6,871 nucleotides of DNA. It comes from DATFXM01 sp035315885 (GTDB lineage Bacteria; Acidobacteriota; Blastocatellia; UBA7656). The notes under the pieces were generated by a model. The model made no database searches, was not told the origin of the DNA, and saw only the letters and a program-made list of their open reading frames with translations. Where the stretch lies: the NCBI GenBank assembly GCA_035315885.1, contig DATFXM010000179.1, forward strand, positions 1 through 6,871. Direction: 5' to 3'. The position numbers and the translations under genes were made by a program. Shown one piece after another: positions 6,283 through 6,871 of this stretch; position 1 is the first letter of the stretch, and each line of letters starts with the position of its first letter.

Positions 6283-6300
6283 GGCGTACTCTGGTACGCC
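6283..6300. terminator. 7-bp hairpin between convergent genes, candidate terminator
   Basis: GGCGTAC at 6283-6289 pairs exactly with GTACGCC at 6294-6300 around TCTG. One bulged base allows further pairing to CCC just beyond. Read on the - strand it lies about 120 bases after the CBS gene stop and is followed by TTTGGAAAA, so a T-run is lacking. Its place between two convergent genes is what suggests termination. Confidence 0.35.
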
Positions 6301-6422
6301 GCCCAGGGTCAGAATACGGGTCTGGAAGAAGCCGCGCAGCCTCGATCGCCAAGGCGCGACCATCCGCGGTTCTAGAGCCGCACGGCGGATCAATCGGTGC
6401 TAATGCACGGCGGAAACGGATT

Positions 6423-6871
6423 TTACCTGGGAGTGTTGCGCGGTCCCAGCGCCTGCAACACGTCGGAGACGGTGATGATGCCCACCGGAGTGCCGGTTGG
6501 GCTGACGACCACGAGCAGGCGGTCGCGCTGCGCGCGGGTCAGCAGCCGCACCACCTCGTCCAAATCGGTGTCGCCCCCAATGCGGATTATTTCCTTGCGT
6601 GCGACCTCTTCGACTCTGGTTTGCTCCCACCGGTCCGCGGGCACCTGGCTTATCTCCCACAGCGACAATAGCCCGACCGGCTCTTCGCTCTTCATGACCG
6701 GGTAAACCAGATGATGGTTGCGATTGGCGACGTTGTTAAAAAAATCGCGTACAGTGGCCTCAGCCTGCACACCCACAATTTGCGTTTGCATTATCTGGTG
6801 GGCCTTTATTCCGGTGGGACCGCTGAGTTTGACCACTTCGTGCAGCCGCTGTTCGGCGGAGACCGACGATT
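6423..6871 (-). CDS. CBS-domain pair, C-terminal part of a larger protein (runs off the right edge)
   Basis: On the - strand the frame is open from the right edge to TAA at 6425-6423; 148 residues are visible. The GTG at 6836 is internal, since SAEQRLHEVVKLSGP already reads as a sensible helix across it. Two CBS motifs follow. The first has KAHQIM, then TVRDFFNNVANRNHHLVYPV, then PVGLLSLWEI. The second has TRVEEVARKEI, then DTDLDEVVRLLTRAQRDRLLVV, then PVGIITVSDVLQAL. Paired CBS motifs form a Bateman module, which often binds adenine nucleotides and controls an attached domain. The QVPADRWEQTRVEEV link between the motifs recalls the tail of M50 (site-2 protease) proteins, but the catalytic or membrane part lies outside the window. 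It is not the missing end of the nearby ClC gene in any simple way, because it is on the opposite strand. The CBS call is strong; the parent protein is unknown. Confidence 0.85.
   Translation of the reverse strand, partial: SSVSAEQRLHEVVKLSGPTGIKAHQIMQTQIVGVQAEATVRDFFNNVANRNHHLVYPVMKSEEPVGLLSLWEISQVPADRWEQTRVEEVARKEIIRIGGDTDLDEVVRLLTRAQRDRLLVVVSPTGTPVGIITVSDVLQALGPRNTPR

Larger units (their letters stand above)
6008..6422. other. Intergenic region between convergent HPP and CBS genes
   Basis: No gene is supported. Frames on the + strand that begin at 6267 and 6397 are antisense shadows of the CBS gene. Since HPP and the CBS gene are convergent, the region should carry two terminators, but no stem with a T-run is visible. 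Short palindromes: ACGTACGT at 6016-6023, CTAGCT-T-AGCTAG at 6188-6200, and the 7-bp hairpin at 6283-6300. Confidence 0.6.

Noticed and set aside
6267..6705. Two overlapping + strand frames (6267-6671 and 6397-6705)
   Set aside because: They are antisense shadows of the CBS-domain gene, which has clear family motifs.
6423..6871. CBS pair as the lost C-terminus of the nearby ClC channel
   Set aside because: It is on the opposite strand, beyond the intact HPP gene, and its frame continues off the edge into a different protein; an inversion would be needed and nothing shows one.

Overview
The window is a bacterial chromosomal or large-replicon segment with moderately high GC, Shine-Dalgarno starts and two ATGA stop/start overlaps. 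The protein families (DUF2092, an HPP membrane protein, a ClC channel, a CBS pair, and a four-helix membrane protein of a type I associate with proteobacteria) suggest a soil or plant-associated proteobacterium, perhaps Rhizobiales or Burkholderiales. That placement comes from remembered family resemblance, not from a search. The most striking trait is low coding density: four stretches of roughly 390 to 1040 bases hold no convincing gene, and one transporter gene is clearly decayed.

Layout. Positions 1-1419 form a two-gene envelope unit on the + strand: the 3' part of a DUF2092 gene, overlapping by 4 bases a secreted glycine-rich protein with tandem repeats and a Tyr-rich C-terminal module. 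Positions 1420-1806 are largely non-coding, with a GC-rich hairpin and one 25-codon ORF behind a very good ribosome binding site. Positions 1807-2370 encode a small multi-pass membrane protein with no known function. Positions 2371-3407 hold no gene I can support, but do contain an unusually good AT-rich hairpin. Positions 3408-3920 encode a two-helix membrane-anchored protein with D-x2-G-x2-R-x2-L type repeats. Positions 3921-4484 are without a recognisable gene.

Positions 4485-5360 are a broken ClC chloride-channel gene, readable only by changing frame several times and truncated at its 3' end. It overlaps by 4 bases an intact-looking HPP-family membrane protein gene (5357-6007), whose ribosome binding site lies inside the ClC remnant. 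Positions 6008-6422 are intergenic with short palindromes. The right edge holds, on the - strand, the C-terminal CBS-domain pair of a protein that continues beyond the window.

How the genes work together. The first pair probably acts in the periplasm or at the cell surface. The ClC/HPP pair looks like an anion-transport locus in which the channel has been lost while the HPP gene has been kept. I see no CRISPR array, tRNA, rRNA, complete insertion sequence, defence system or phage genes. I do not see a clear new multi-gene system. The best leads are the glycine-rich/DUF2092 pair, the ClC decay junction that now supplies the HPP start, the 2661-2686 hairpin, and the 25-codon ORF.
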